Shown piece by piece: positions 26,936-35,641 of a stretch of 64,000 bases of DNA. The DNA comes from Pseudovibrio flavus (GTDB taxonomy: Bacteria; Pseudomonadota; Alphaproteobacteria; Rhizobiales; Stappiaceae), in assembly GCF_009711345.1 (NCBI RefSeq), contig NZ_SMMA01000052.1, positions 1 to 64,000 on the forward strand, in the 5' to 3' direction. How positions within the stretch are numbered: the first letter of the stretch is position 1; every line of letters begins with the position of its first letter. The position numbers were made by a program, and so were the translations under genes. The notes beneath the pieces are model-generated. The model did no database searches, had not been told where the DNA came from, and saw only the letters and a list, made by a program, of their open reading frames with translations.

Positions 26936-27997
26936 CTATTTAACAGTCTTCACCAGCCTTTTGGCTTCGTGACGAATAGCATCTGGCATCGGCACATAAC
27001 CCAAGCGAACCGCCGTTGCGCGCACACGACCACTAAGTAGGAAATCCGCCAGTTCCTTGATCGCATCACTCTTGGCTGTGTCTTTGTACGACTTGTCGAT
27101 CAGCATCCAGTAGAACGAAACAATCGGATAGGCATTTGTGCCCTCAGGGTCCGGAACAAAGACCATCAAGTCATCCGTTCCCTTTAAAGCAGCCTCCTGA
27201 ACGGCCAGTTCACCAGACTGCATGGAGGGAGCTACAAACTGCCCAGCTTTGTTTTCAAGCGATGCCATTTGCAGCTTGCCCCCCACACCGAAGGCATAGG
27301 ACGCATACCCAATCGTTCCGGGTGTTGCTTTAACAAGCTCAACGAGTTCCTCGTTGGATTTGGCGAACTTTGTGCCATCAGGAAAGATACCGGCAACTTC
27401 CATGGCAGGCCCAACCTCCGCCCAAACTTTACTGATTTCTTTCAGGTGGTTGGTTAGCGTATAGGTCGCCCCGCTACCCAGATTGGGCGCGATTATTTTA
27501 ATCGGCAGATCGGGAAGTGTGACGCCATCATTGCTGCTTGCAATCTGCGGGTCGTTCCAATTGGTTATAGAGCCGTCGAAAATTCCTGAAAGCGCCTGCC
27601 TAGACAGCCGCAAGTTCTTAATGCCATCCAGATTATAGAAAACACCAATCATACCGGATGTAATAGGCAAAGCTAAAAAGCTCTCGCGTAGATCCTGCCC
27701 TTCAATTTGATCCAAAGGAGCTCCGGCAATCGCGTAATCCGCCGTCCGGTTCATAAAGGCGAACACGCCCTGCGCAGTCCCTGCTGGCACATAGGTTACC
27801 ACCACGTCTTGGTGATCTTTCATGAATAAGGAAATTGCATCCTCATAAAGGACGGTTGGAAACCCAGCACCAGCACCAATGAGATTGGTTTTTTGATCGG
27901 ATTCCGTAGACGCCTGCTGCGCAGACAATTCCGTAGTGACATTTGCAATAAGAGCAAATGCCATGACTGCATAGACCCAGCGTACCGCTTTAATCAT
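26936..27997 (-). CDS. PstS-like phosphate ABC transporter substrate-binding protein (orphan)
   Basis: A 353-residue periplasmic binding protein of the PstS family. A signal peptide (hydrophobic core AVMAFALIANV, likely cleavage near LSA-QQ) is followed by IGAGAGFPTVLYEDAI, ADYAIAGAPL and GSGATYTLTNHL, the phosphate-loop regions. It resembles the operon PstS at 39238-40266 in family but lacks pstCAB partners and any obvious Pho box. GGAAAGG precedes the ATG. It could be an extra phosphate receptor or a surface PstS paralogue. Confidence 0.88.
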   Translation of the reverse strand: MIKAVRWVYAVMAFALIANVTTELSAQQASTESDQKTNLIGAGAGFPTVLYEDAISLFMKDHQDVVVTYVPAGTAQGVFAFMNRTADYAIAGAPLDQIEGQDLRESFLALPITSGMIGVFYNLDGIKNLRLSRQALSGIFDGSITNWNDPQIASSNDGVTLPDLPIKIIAPNLGSGATYTLTNHLKEISKVWAEVGPAMEVAGIFPDGTKFAKSNEELVELVKATPGTIGYASYAFGVGGKLQMASLENKAGQFVAPSMQSGELAVQEAALKGTDDLMVFVPDPEGTNAYPIVSFYWMLIDKSYKDTAKSDAIKELADFLLSGRVRATAVRLGYVPMPDAIRHEAKRLVKTVK

Positions 27998-28189
27998 GGC
28001 CTTTCCTTTCCTTCAGACACCGGTATCTAGCTACCAGTTCTTCAAGTTTGCCCGATTAATGCGCCGCTCTCCCCTTGGCAGTGCGATCTCCGCCCATGCC
28101 TTGCACCTGCACAGACGGATGCTGATAGTGCACCGAAAAAGACCTTGAGACAAATTTTGGCTGATGTCTTGCTAAACGAAGGCTAGCAA

Positions 28190-28220
28190 AAAAGAAAAGG
28201 CCCGGAATGATCCGGGCCTT
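28190..28220 (-). terminator. Terminator of the rpoE-chrR operon
   Basis: AAGGCCCGGA/TCCGGGCCTT with loop ATGA is followed on the minus strand by TTTTCTTTTTT, directly after the chrR stop. Confidence 0.93.
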
Positions 28221-28226
28221 GGAGGG

Positions 28227-28904
28227 TTAGAAACCGATAAACGGTTGCAGTAATTTATTGATCACGCCTTTGAACTGCAGCGGCGCATCCGTCACTACCA
28301 AGCAGATGCAATCTTCTTCCGTATCAGCGATCGGCTGGTGGTGAACAGAGCCATCCATTTCCTGTACATCGCCAGCTTTGTATCGCCCCGTTTCGTCAGA
28401 GAACGAACCCTTGAGGACCATCGTCATTTCGTGGCCATGGTGGCTGTGCTCCGGCGTTACAAAACCGGGAGAGAGCTTGAGTAAGCGGACCTTTTCACCC
28501 GGGAGCACGTCCACGGGGAGTGGATATTGCTTAACGCCGGGCGCGACAGTTTTCCATTTGAGCTCATCGAAGCCGCCATCCAACAGCAACTGCAGCGGCT
28601 CAGGCAACCCAACCATATCTGCGGAAGCAACCTTGCTTGAAGATGTTCCTACTCCGTTAACGGCTGATGTCTCCACCGCATTGCTATCGATCCGAGCCAT
28701 AAGCTGGTCGAAAGCGTCTGCGCTCACGGGAGTACACTCAATGTCGTTTAGCAGGACGCCACCAACCACCTCCGCAGTTCGAACGCGCTCACGACAGCTT
28801 TCGCACACGGAGAGGTGACTTGATACGAAAAGGCGGGACGCGGCTGACATCGCGCCTGCTGCGTAGCTCAGGATTGTTTCATCGCTGGGGTGATGGTTAA
28901 TCAT
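28227..28904 (-). CDS. chrR: ChrR-type zinc anti-sigma factor with cupin domain
   Basis: A 225-residue anti-sigma factor. The N-terminal ZAS domain has His4/His5 and the motif His30-x3-Cys34-x2-Cys37 that binds zinc and holds RpoE. The C-terminal cupin domain includes TPEHSHHGHEMTMVLKG and the later MDGSVHHQP. In Rhodobacter sphaeroides the ChrR cupin domain is needed for the singlet-oxygen response. It overlaps rpoE by four bases (ATGA), ensuring stoichiometric synthesis. Confidence 0.93.
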   Translation of the reverse strand: MINHHPSDETILSYAAGAMSAASRLFVSSHLSVCESCRERVRTAEVVGGVLLNDIECTPVSADAFDQLMARIDSNAVETSAVNGVGTSSSKVASADMVGLPEPLQLLLDGGFDELKWKTVAPGVKQYPLPVDVLPGEKVRLLKLSPGFVTPEHSHHGHEMTMVLKGSFSDETGRYKAGDVQEMDGSVHHQPIADTEEDCICLVVTDAPLQFKGVINKLLQPFIGF

Positions 28905-29503
28905 TGTTCCAGATCCGCCAGTAAAGTTCTGAGTCTTCCAAATGCCAAGCGCAGACGCGACTTCACAGTACCAAGAGGCAATTGAAGACGGCTGGCAATT
29001 TCAGCATGGGTTGCATGTTCGTAGAACGAGAGCTTGATCACTTCGGCCTGATTTGAGGGAAGCTGTGTGAGGGCTACCTCTACCGCCTCTCCAATGACGC
29101 CTTGATCGACGTAGGCTTCTTGATCACCTTCTTCGACCATTGCCTGCTCGAAGAAAAACTCTTCTTTCTGAACGAACCGGCCCTCCTTACGAAGGCGATC
29201 TATTCTTAGATTTCTCGCTATCGTAAAAATCCACGTAGACGCCGCCGCTTTCGCAGGATCATAAAGTCCCGCTTTACGCCAGATCGACATAAAGGTTTCC
29301 TGAACCAGTTCTTCTGCAAAAGGTTCAGAGGATCCAGATCTGATGTAAAATGACTTTAAGCGAGGCGCAAAGTGGTCGAACAAGGCCTTGAAAGCCGAGC
29401 GATCAGAGCATTCTCCGACCGAGACCAAATGGGCACTGAGTTTCCTTGGATCCAAACCCAAGTCCCTCTCTACTTTAAGCGTAAGCTGCTCACACGTCAC
29501 CAC
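28901..29503 (-). CDS. rpoE: ECF sigma factor RpoE (ECF11 group)
   Basis: A 200-residue sigma factor. Region 2 contains LVQETFMSIWRKAGLYDPAK and TWIFTIARNLRIDRLRKE; region 4 contains LSFYEHATHAEIASRLQLPLGTVKSRLRLAFGRL. Coupling to chrR and the DPAKAAASTWIF stretch place it in the ECF11 singlet-oxygen group. It starts at GTG 29503 (GTG GTG ACG), with AGGA about nine bases upstream. A TGATCC-type promoter precedes it, consistent with autoregulation. Confidence 0.92.
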   Translation of the reverse strand: MVTCEQLTLKVERDLGLDPRKLSAHLVSVGECSDRSAFKALFDHFAPRLKSFYIRSGSSEPFAEELVQETFMSIWRKAGLYDPAKAAASTWIFTIARNLRIDRLRKEGRFVQKEEFFFEQAMVEEGDQEAYVDQGVIGEAVEVALTQLPSNQAEVIKLSFYEHATHAEIASRLQLPLGTVKSRLRLAFGRLRTLLADLEQ

Positions 29504-29534
29504 GAGACTATCCTGCTGTGTTTGACATCACTTG

Positions 29535-29564
29535 CAACTACGCAAGTTCAATTGAACCGGATCA
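29535..29564 (-). promoter_or_regulatory. RpoE (ECF11)-type promoter of rpoE-chrR
   Basis: TGATCC at 29559-29564 and TAGTTG at 29535-29540 are separated by 18 bp on the minus strand. This resembles the TGATC-N18-TAAGA pattern known for Rhodobacter RpoE targets. The predicted transcription start is about 25 bp before the GTG. Confidence 0.75.
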
Positions 29565-29597
29565 CACAACCACACATATTTTTTTAGGGCGGTTGAG

Positions 29598-29627
29598 TGA
29601 TCCATAGCTGATTAGCGACCTTATGAT
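29598..29627 (+). promoter_or_regulatory. RpoE (ECF11)-type promoter of the flavoprotein-cfa operon
   Basis: TGATCC at 29598-29603, then 17 bp, then TTATGA (or 18 bp, then TATGAT). It lies back to back with the rpoE promoter and 32 bp before the ATG of the COG2907 gene. Confidence 0.75.
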
Positions 29628-29658
29628 GCCAAAAAGGAAATGAATTGGAAGACATTTA

Positions 29659-31005
29659 ATGCGCATCGCAATTATCGGTTCTGGCATATCAGGTCTCTCC
29701 GCCGCTTGGCTCCTGTCACGCGAGCATGACGTCCATCTCTTTGAGAAGGATGATCGTCTCGGCGGTCACGCCAACACGCAGAATGTCACCGTAGACGGAT
29801 CTAATGTTTCCGTGGACACGGGGTTCATCGTCTACAACAATCGGACCTACCCAAACCTAAGAGCGCTTTTTGACCATTTAGAGGTTTCGACATCTGCCTC
29901 AGACATGTCGTTTGCTGTGAGTACCCGTAACGGATTACTCGAATACTCCGGCACCGGCCTCTCAGGCCTGTTCGCCCAGCCGAAAAACGTCTTCAGCCCC
30001 ACTTTCTGGGGCATGCTTAACGACGTGCGTCGTTTCTACTCCTATGCCGCAACTGACAGCCTGCAAGAGAAGAACCTCAAAGTTACTCTGGGAGATTACC
30101 TGAAGAGGGAACGATATGGATCAGCGTTTATTAATGACCATCTAATCCCGATGGGGGCCGCGATCTGGTCCACCCCGGCTGAGCAGATGCTGGCGTTCCC
30201 GCTAAGCTCCTTTGTCGATTTTTGCGAAAACCACGGCCTCATCCAGTTCCGCAATCGTCCCCGCTGGCGCACGGTAACGGCTGGCTCGGCTCAGTACGTC
30301 AGCAAGTTGGCGAACGGCATTTCTGGCGGAGTGCACCTCAACGCCGCGATAGACAGTATTGAACGTCGTCCCGGGTTCGTGGAGCTGATCCATCGCAATG
30401 GTGACCGTCAACGCTTCGATCACGTTGTTCTAGCGACCCACTCTGACCAATCACTAAAACTGCTTCAAGCGTCTGAAACAGGGGCAACTACCGCGGAAGA
30501 AGAGTTGCTCTCGGCGATACGGTACCAGCGTAATCTGGCGGTGCTGCATACTGATGCAAGCTTAATGCCTAAGTCTCGTAAGGTTTGGTCTAGCTGGAAC
30601 TATATAGAGAGCGAGCACCAAGGCACCAAGCAACTCTGCCTCTCTTACTGGATGAACCGCCTCCAGCCCCTGCCCTGCGAGAAGGACCTATTCGTTACGC
30701 TGAACCCTGAAATACCGCCAGCAGACGGCAGTATTTTGCGGTCTATGATCTACCATCACCCGATTTTCGATAGCGCAGCGATGGAAGCTCAAAAGCAGCT
30801 TTGGTCTTTGCAGGGAGATCGCCGGACATGGTTCTGCGGTGCCTATTTCGGGCATGGTTTCCATGAAGACGGTCTTCAAGCGGGCCTAGCAGTAGCAGAG
30901 CAGCTTGGAGGCGTGCGCCGTCCGTGGACTGTCCAAAACGAGTCCTCTCGCATACACTTGCCAAGTAATAGTCAACGCGGAATCAAGCAAGAGGTAGCTG
31001 CTTGA
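29659..31005 (+). CDS. FAD/NAD(P)-binding oxidoreductase, COG2907 (candidate fatty-acid desaturase UfaD)
   Basis: A 448-residue amine-oxidase-like flavoprotein. FAD binding is shown by IIGSGISGLSAAWLL and FEKDDRLGGHANT at the N-terminus, and the C-terminal block GAYFGHGFHEDGLQAGLAVAEQL is typical of COG2907. In R. sphaeroides a member of this family (UfaD) converts methylated fatty acids toward furan fatty acids and is RpoE-controlled. Here it leads an operon with DUF1365 and a Cfa-type methyltransferase behind an RpoE-type promoter, so the same role is likely. Assignment rests on context, not on active-site residues. Confidence 0.82.
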   Translation: MRIAIIGSGISGLSAAWLLSREHDVHLFEKDDRLGGHANTQNVTVDGSNVSVDTGFIVYNNRTYPNLRALFDHLEVSTSASDMSFAVSTRNGLLEYSGTGLSGLFAQPKNVFSPTFWGMLNDVRRFYSYAATDSLQEKNLKVTLGDYLKRERYGSAFINDHLIPMGAAIWSTPAEQMLAFPLSSFVDFCENHGLIQFRNRPRWRTVTAGSAQYVSKLANGISGGVHLNAAIDSIERRPGFVELIHRNGDRQRFDHVVLATHSDQSLKLLQASETGATTAEEELLSAIRYQRNLAVLHTDASLMPKSRKVWSSWNYIESEHQGTKQLCLSYWMNRLQPLPCEKDLFVTLNPEIPPADGSILRSMIYHHPIFDSAAMEAQKQLWSLQGDRRTWFCGAYFGHGFHEDGLQAGLAVAEQLGGVRRPWTVQNESSRIHLPSNSQRGIKQEVAA

Positions 31006-31006
31006 G

Positions 31007-31867
31007 ATGCAAGTAACTGTAGAGAACAAGCCGGCTGACGACAGGGACACTTCGCTAAGTGGTGAAGACCTCTGTCTTTATGCGGGCGAGGTCATGCATC
31101 GCAGGCATCACCCCAAAGAACACAAGCTGAACTACAAGGTTTTCTCAGCCTATGCGGACGTTGACAATCTGAAAACCACCCAGCGCGGCTGGCGTGTTTT
31201 CAAAGCAAATGCGCTAGCGCTGTTTTCCATTAATGAGCGTGACCACATGGACGAGGGCTTCAACGACCTTCGACAGTATGTGGAGCATATGCTTTGCGAG
31301 GGCGCCATTGATTGGAAGCCGCACACGATAAAGATGCTGTGCTATCCGCGCTTCCTTGGCAGGGCGTTCAACCCGTTGACGATATACTTCTGCTTTTCCG
31401 ACGAGCAGACGCTTGATGCGATTGTCTATCAGGTAAACAACACCTTTGGTCAGCGCCACCACTATGTGGTTTCAACAAAAGGTGAGCGAAAAAAGCTCCT
31501 ATCTCACAGTTGCCCGAAGACCTTCTATGTTTCTCCGTTCATGGAGGTGAATGGCTATTATGATTTCCGTCTCGCCACGCCTGATGAAAAAATCCACGTT
31601 CACATCAATCATCGCGACGAGAAAAAGCTGCTCTTAACTGCGATTTTCAATGGCACCAAGACACAGGCAACAACCGCAACTCTCTTGGTTTATGCTCTCA
31701 AATACGCCCAAGGCAGCCTCAAGATTTTGGCGGGCATTCATTGGGAAGCACTCAAGCTCTGGTTAAAGGGCATCAAACTTGTGCCAAGACCGGCACCACC
31801 AGCACGGCAAGTAACGGCGGCAATCAAACAAGCAAGTTATAACGAGGGAATGGGTCATGACGATTGA
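31007..31867 (+). CDS. DUF1365 family protein
   Basis: A 286-residue protein with the conserved opening YAGEVMHRRHHPKEHKLNYKVFSAYAD and the motifs PRFLGRAFNPLTIYFCF and NTFGQRHHYVV. DUF1365 proteins almost always sit between a COG2907 flavoprotein and a Cfa-like enzyme, suggesting a shared step in fatty-acid modification, but their reaction is unknown. The ATG follows the upstream stop by one base and the 3' end overlaps the next gene by 11 bases. Confidence 0.88.
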   Translation: MQVTVENKPADDRDTSLSGEDLCLYAGEVMHRRHHPKEHKLNYKVFSAYADVDNLKTTQRGWRVFKANALALFSINERDHMDEGFNDLRQYVEHMLCEGAIDWKPHTIKMLCYPRFLGRAFNPLTIYFCFSDEQTLDAIVYQVNNTFGQRHHYVVSTKGERKKLLSHSCPKTFYVSPFMEVNGYYDFRLATPDEKIHVHINHRDEKKLLLTAIFNGTKTQATTATLLVYALKYAQGSLKILAGIHWEALKLWLKGIKLVPRPAPPARQVTAAIKQASYNEGMGHDD

Positions 31868-33104
31868 AGACAACGCCAACCGACAGAGCAACATTCTCTC
31901 CCATCAGGCCCAAAGCCTTGCACTACCCCGTCTTAACCTATGGCGGCGTCTTGTTGTTAAGGTTCTCACCCACATCAAGATCGGCCATCTACGCGTGGAG
32001 TTTTGTGAAGGCACAGCCATGGAGTTCGGCACTCCTACACCTGAACTGCAGCCCGTCACTGTTATGATGCATAGCGATAAGCCGTTTCGTCGTTTGGCTC
32101 TCGGCGGTCATCTTGCGCTAGCTGAAAGCTATATGGACGGACAATGGAGCTGCTCAAGCCTGAAGGCGCTGTTTGACCTGTTTCTTGCAAACACCAAAAT
32201 GTTGGAAGGCATCAACCAGAAGGGCCAGCTCAACATCTGGCTGTCTCGCCTGCGCCATCTGGCCAATGCCAATACCCGTAAAGGCAGCAAGCGAAACATT
32301 GCCTACCACTACGATCTCGGGAATGACTTCTACGAGGAGTGGCTTGATCCTTCCATGACTTACTCCTCAGCCTACAAGCTCTCACAGGATGAGCCACTTG
32401 AGGATGCCCAATACCGCAAATACAAGCGAGTGCTTGAGCTTGCAGGCGCTGTGAAAGGTGAAAGCCTCTTGGAAATCGGCTGCGGTTGGGGCGGCATGGC
32501 AGAGGCTGCGGCCCGCCAAGGCATCAACAGCCATGGCATCACGCTCTCAAAAGAACAGCTTGCATACGCCAAAAAGCGTAGCGTTGATAAAGGCTTCTCC
32601 AACCTCGCCGAGTTCGAACTTCGCGACTACCGCGATACCGAAGGCAAGTATGATCACATTGTCTCTATCGAGATGATCGAGGCTGTAGGCGAAGAAAACT
32701 GGAATAGCTACTTCAACATCATTCGAGAGCGGTTGAAGGATGATGGGTCCGCAGTCATTCAAGGCATTGTGATTGATGAAGACCGCTATGAAAATTACCG
32801 CAACCGCGTTGATTTCATTCAAAAATACATTTTCCCGGGCGGCATGTTGCCAAGCCCTTCTGCCCTTAAAAAGTCCATTGAAGCAGCAGGGCTGCAGCTC
32901 GTTCACGAAGAGTATTTCGGGCTTGATTACGCCGCAACGCTAGGCCGGTGGGACGAAGCATTTTCAAGGGCGTGGACCGACTTACAGGCGCAAGGTTTTG
33001 ACGAGCGGTTCCGCCGTATGTGGCACTATTATCTGGCCTACTGTCAGGCCGGTTTTGAAGCAAAGTCAATCGATGTCGGTTTCTTCAAAATCCAGAAGGC
33101 TTAG
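31857..33104 (+). CDS. Cyclopropane-fatty-acyl-phospholipid synthase family methyltransferase
   Basis: A 415-residue SAM-dependent enzyme acting on unsaturated phospholipid acyl chains. It shows IAYHYDLGNDFYEEWLD and MTYSSAY (substrate and bicarbonate region), the SAM loop LLEIGCGWGGMAEAA, SIEMIEAVGEENW, and KYIFPGGMLPSPSAL. It could be a true cyclopropane synthase or the UfaM-type methylase that starts furan fatty acid formation; the UfaD-like neighbour and RpoE-type promoter favour the latter. It overlaps both neighbours, so the operon is tightly coupled. Confidence 0.88.
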   Translation: MTIEDNANRQSNILSHQAQSLALPRLNLWRRLVVKVLTHIKIGHLRVEFCEGTAMEFGTPTPELQPVTVMMHSDKPFRRLALGGHLALAESYMDGQWSCSSLKALFDLFLANTKMLEGINQKGQLNIWLSRLRHLANANTRKGSKRNIAYHYDLGNDFYEEWLDPSMTYSSAYKLSQDEPLEDAQYRKYKRVLELAGAVKGESLLEIGCGWGGMAEAAARQGINSHGITLSKEQLAYAKKRSVDKGFSNLAEFELRDYRDTEGKYDHIVSIEMIEAVGEENWNSYFNIIRERLKDDGSAVIQGIVIDEDRYENYRNRVDFIQKYIFPGGMLPSPSALKKSIEAAGLQLVHEEYFGLDYAATLGRWDEAFSRAWTDLQAQGFDERFRRMWHYYLAYCQAGFEAKSIDVGFFKIQKA

Positions 33105-34422
33105 CAGCGGTCAGCTTGCTGTCTATGCCTTTCCCGGCCTAGCAACAGCCATTCCAACAATACCTGTACTCGTGTTGTTACCGCAGTTTTATGCAACGGC
33201 AACAACGCTCACTCTGTCGAGTATTGGTATTGCACTGCTTTTGGCCCGCCTGTTCGACATGGTAACCGACCCGCTAGTAGGAACGGTAATCGATGCCGTG
33301 CCGACAAGGTGGGGCAAGCGCAAGCCATGGATTATTCTCGGCGGCCTTGTCTGCGCCCCTGCCCTGCTGCTTTTAGCAACTCCGCCTGAAAGCACGTCGC
33401 TATGGCTGTTAACCGGCTATCTTTGCCTTCTCTATGCAGGATGGACGCTGTTTTCCGTGCCTTACAACGCACTGGGAGCGGAGCTATCAACGGACGGCTA
33501 CGAGCGCACGCGCCTTGCATCATCGCGTGAAGGGGCCGTGCTCTGCGGTATTGTCATGGCAAGCGCTTTGCCGGTGGTACTGACCCAGATCGGGGTTCCA
33601 TCGACAGACCAGTTTCTAGCAATCTCTTGGATTACCATCTCACTTGGTGCAGCCGCTATCATCTTGCTGGGTTTCAGGCTGGTAGAGCCAACGAACTATC
33701 TGTCGCTGCCCAAGGCCGAAAAAATATGGAAAGTAGAGCAACTGCGCTCTCTCATCCATAACAAGCCCTTTACCGTCATAATGGCTTGTTGGTTCCTCAA
33801 TGGCTTGGCTAATGGCACAGGAACAGTCCTGTTCCCTTTCTTTCTTACCGACGTGCTTTTGACCTCGGAAACCCAGAAGAACCTCCTGATCTTCCTCTAT
33901 TTCTTTATGGCGATCGTCGGGCTGCCGATTTGGCTCCTACTCAATAAGAGGTTTAATAAGTCCCGCTTGTGGCTGAGCTCTATCCTGATTGTCTCCGTCA
34001 CCTTCACAACCGTGCCATTCATGAGCGCAGGTGATGTCGTCCCGTTTGCCATTGTCTGCGTGATAACAGGATTTTGCCTTGGTGCGGACCTTGCCCTGCC
34101 CGCCTCGCTCTTTGCAGACGTGACCGATTGGGACGAGCTACAAAGTAAGCATAACCGGCGCAGTTTCCTCTATTCGCTATGGACCCTCATAACCAAACTG
34201 TCGCTCGCCATCGCCGCAGGCATCTGTCTGCCGCTGATCAGCTTCTGGGGTTTTAAGACGGGGGAAGAGAACGCACCGGAAACGCTTACAAAACTGGCTA
34301 TCCTCTACGCGATGGGGCCAGTATGCCTGAAGGTCGGCATATTGTTGATGATGTGGAATTTTCCGATTGGAAGAAAAGCCCAACGCGCAATACAGAGCAG
34401 GCTACGTTACCGAGCACTATAA
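33073..34422 (+). CDS. MFS transporter, glycoside-pentoside-hexuronide/MelB-like (COG2211)
   Basis: A 449-residue membrane protein with 12 predicted helices. The motif FDMVTDPLVGTVIDAVPTRWG(K)RKP is characteristic of the GPH/MelB branch. ATG 33073 overlaps the methyltransferase 3' end by 32 bases and starts MSVSSKSRRLSSGQ; upstream in-frame codons lie deep inside that gene. Such transporters recur in RpoE-linked COG2907 operons, with unknown cargo (lipid or lipid precursor is conceivable). Confidence 0.85.
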   Translation: MSVSSKSRRLSSGQLAVYAFPGLATAIPTIPVLVLLPQFYATATTLTLSSIGIALLLARLFDMVTDPLVGTVIDAVPTRWGKRKPWIILGGLVCAPALLLLATPPESTSLWLLTGYLCLLYAGWTLFSVPYNALGAELSTDGYERTRLASSREGAVLCGIVMASALPVVLTQIGVPSTDQFLAISWITISLGAAAIILLGFRLVEPTNYLSLPKAEKIWKVEQLRSLIHNKPFTVIMACWFLNGLANGTGTVLFPFFLTDVLLTSETQKNLLIFLYFFMAIVGLPIWLLLNKRFNKSRLWLSSILIVSVTFTTVPFMSAGDVVPFAIVCVITGFCLGADLALPASLFADVTDWDELQSKHNRRSFLYSLWTLITKLSLAIAAGICLPLISFWGFKTGEENAPETLTKLAILYAMGPVCLKVGILLMMWNFPIGRKAQRAIQSRLRYRAL

Positions 34423-34453
34423 AAAAAGGGCCTCTAAATGGAGGCCCTTTTTT
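34421..34453. terminator. Bidirectional terminator between convergent operons
   Basis: AAAAAAGGGCCTC/GAGGCCCTTTTTT, 13 pairs with a six-base loop. It serves the plus-strand flavoprotein operon and the minus-strand SnoaL operon, whose last codon lies within the stem. Confidence 0.93.
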
Positions 34454-34877
34454 GGATCATGCCGATCAGAAAACCGATCACAGGGATCTTTTTATAGAAA
34501 TAGCGTGACGCATCCCAATAGTCGTAATGGGCAACCACACGCCCCTCGTCATTGAACTGAAGCTCAGTTATTCCGCGCACAGACCAATTGCCCAGCAGCT
34601 TTTGCTCGCAGGAGAAATCCCAGCGCATCAAGCACATATCACCAGACCAAGCGAGATCGAGGATTTTGAAACGCGGGTTTTGAACATCCTCGAACATCTT
34701 GGTAACGAGGCGTTCCACTTTATCGCGTCCATGTACATCGTTAAACGGGTCGATGAAGTGAATGTCATCGGCGATTAGATCATGAATTTGAAGTACGCTC
34801 TCGGGACTAAGCGTATTGAAGTATTCCGCATAACGTTGGGCAGTTTCCTGCTTCTTCTCGATTGCAACTGTATTCAT
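34434..34877 (-). CDS. SnoaL/NTF2-like protein
   Basis: A 147-residue single-domain NTF2-like protein. Features are YAEYFNTLSPESV, DIHFIDPFNDVHGRD and the C-terminal VVAHYDYWDASRYFYKK. Family members are small isomerases, hydrolases or carriers; its catalytic role is unknown. Its start overlaps the upstream SDR stop (ATGA), and it ends the DUF6134-SDR-SnoaL operon, which has an RpoE-type promoter. Confidence 0.82.
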   Translation of the reverse strand: MNTVAIEKKQETAQRYAEYFNTLSPESVLQIHDLIADDIHFIDPFNDVHGRDKVERLVTKMFEDVQNPRFKILDLAWSGDMCLMRWDFSCEQKLLGNWSVRGITELQFNDEGRVVAHYDYWDASRYFYKKIPVIGFLIGMIQKRASI

Positions 34878-35635
34878 TGACTAATTCTCCCGATGGCCTT
34901 GAAGTAGAGCGAATAAGGCAGAAGGCGAAGAAAGCGCAGACGGCGCACAAGCGGTGCAGGAAAAGTGACTTCAAACTGCTTCTTTGCAAGTCCGTCCAAA
35001 GTCGCTTCCGCTGCCTCTTCCGTCTCCATAAGGAATGGCATTTTGAATTCGTTTTTGTCCGTCATAGGCGTGCGAACGAACCCCGGATTTACAACAGACA
35101 GATCAAGACCAAGCTTATCGAAGTCCGGTTTGATGGTTTCACATAGGCTGAGGAGAGCTGCCTTTGTCGGTCCATAAACGGCTGCCTTGGGTAGACCTCG
35201 ATAAGCAGTTAAAGACGACACAATGGCCACGTGACCACGCGCACGCTTTTTTAAGACAGGAACAATGGCATCAAGCGTTGCGACAGCGCCCAAGTAGTTC
35301 ACTTTGAAATGATGCTCGGCGCTCTCGTAGTTGAGGACTTCGAGCCCCCCGGGAACGTAAGTTCCCGCGCAGAACACAATCAGTTCTGGAAAATTGTCCA
35401 CGCCCAAAGTGTCAACAGCCGCACTTACACTCGCTGGATCTGACACATCAAGTGGTAGGGCCGTAAGGTTAGAGTAGGATTCTGCCATCTGCTCCAGAGG
35501 CTCCCGCCGCCGCGCGCTCGCGACGACATCTAGGCCTCTCTTGGCTCCTAGCTCAGCAAGAGCTTGCCCGATACCGGAACTGGCGCCTATCACCCACATA
35601 CTCCGCCACGGCAAATTGTTAGTTTGAGCCCCCAT
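34874..35635 (-). CDS. SDR family oxidoreductase
   Basis: A 253-residue SDR with GASSGIGQALAELGA (cofactor loop), FCAGTYVPGG, IVSSLTAYRG (catalytic Ser) and VYGPTKAALLS (Tyr-x3-Lys). The hydrophobic, basic C-terminus LVRRLRFLRLLPYSLYF suggests membrane association. It lies six bases after the DUF6134-like gene and is coupled to the SnoaL gene; probable lipid-related stress function by association with the RpoE regulon. Confidence 0.85.
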   Translation of the reverse strand: MGAQTNNLPWRSMWVIGASSGIGQALAELGAKRGLDVVASARRREPLEQMAESYSNLTALPLDVSDPASVSAAVDTLGVDNFPELIVFCAGTYVPGGLEVLNYESAEHHFKVNYLGAVATLDAIVPVLKKRARGHVAIVSSLTAYRGLPKAAVYGPTKAALLSLCETIKPDFDKLGLDLSVVNPGFVRTPMTDKNEFKMPFLMETEEAAEATLDGLAKKQFEVTFPAPLVRRLRFLRLLPYSLYFKAIGRISQ

Positions 35636-35641
35636 CTAACC

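Noticed and set aside
32998-33072. N-terminal extension of the MelB-like transporter to 32998
   Set aside because: It would lie deep within the Cfa-type coding region and lacks hydrophobic or family sequence; ATG 33073 fits.
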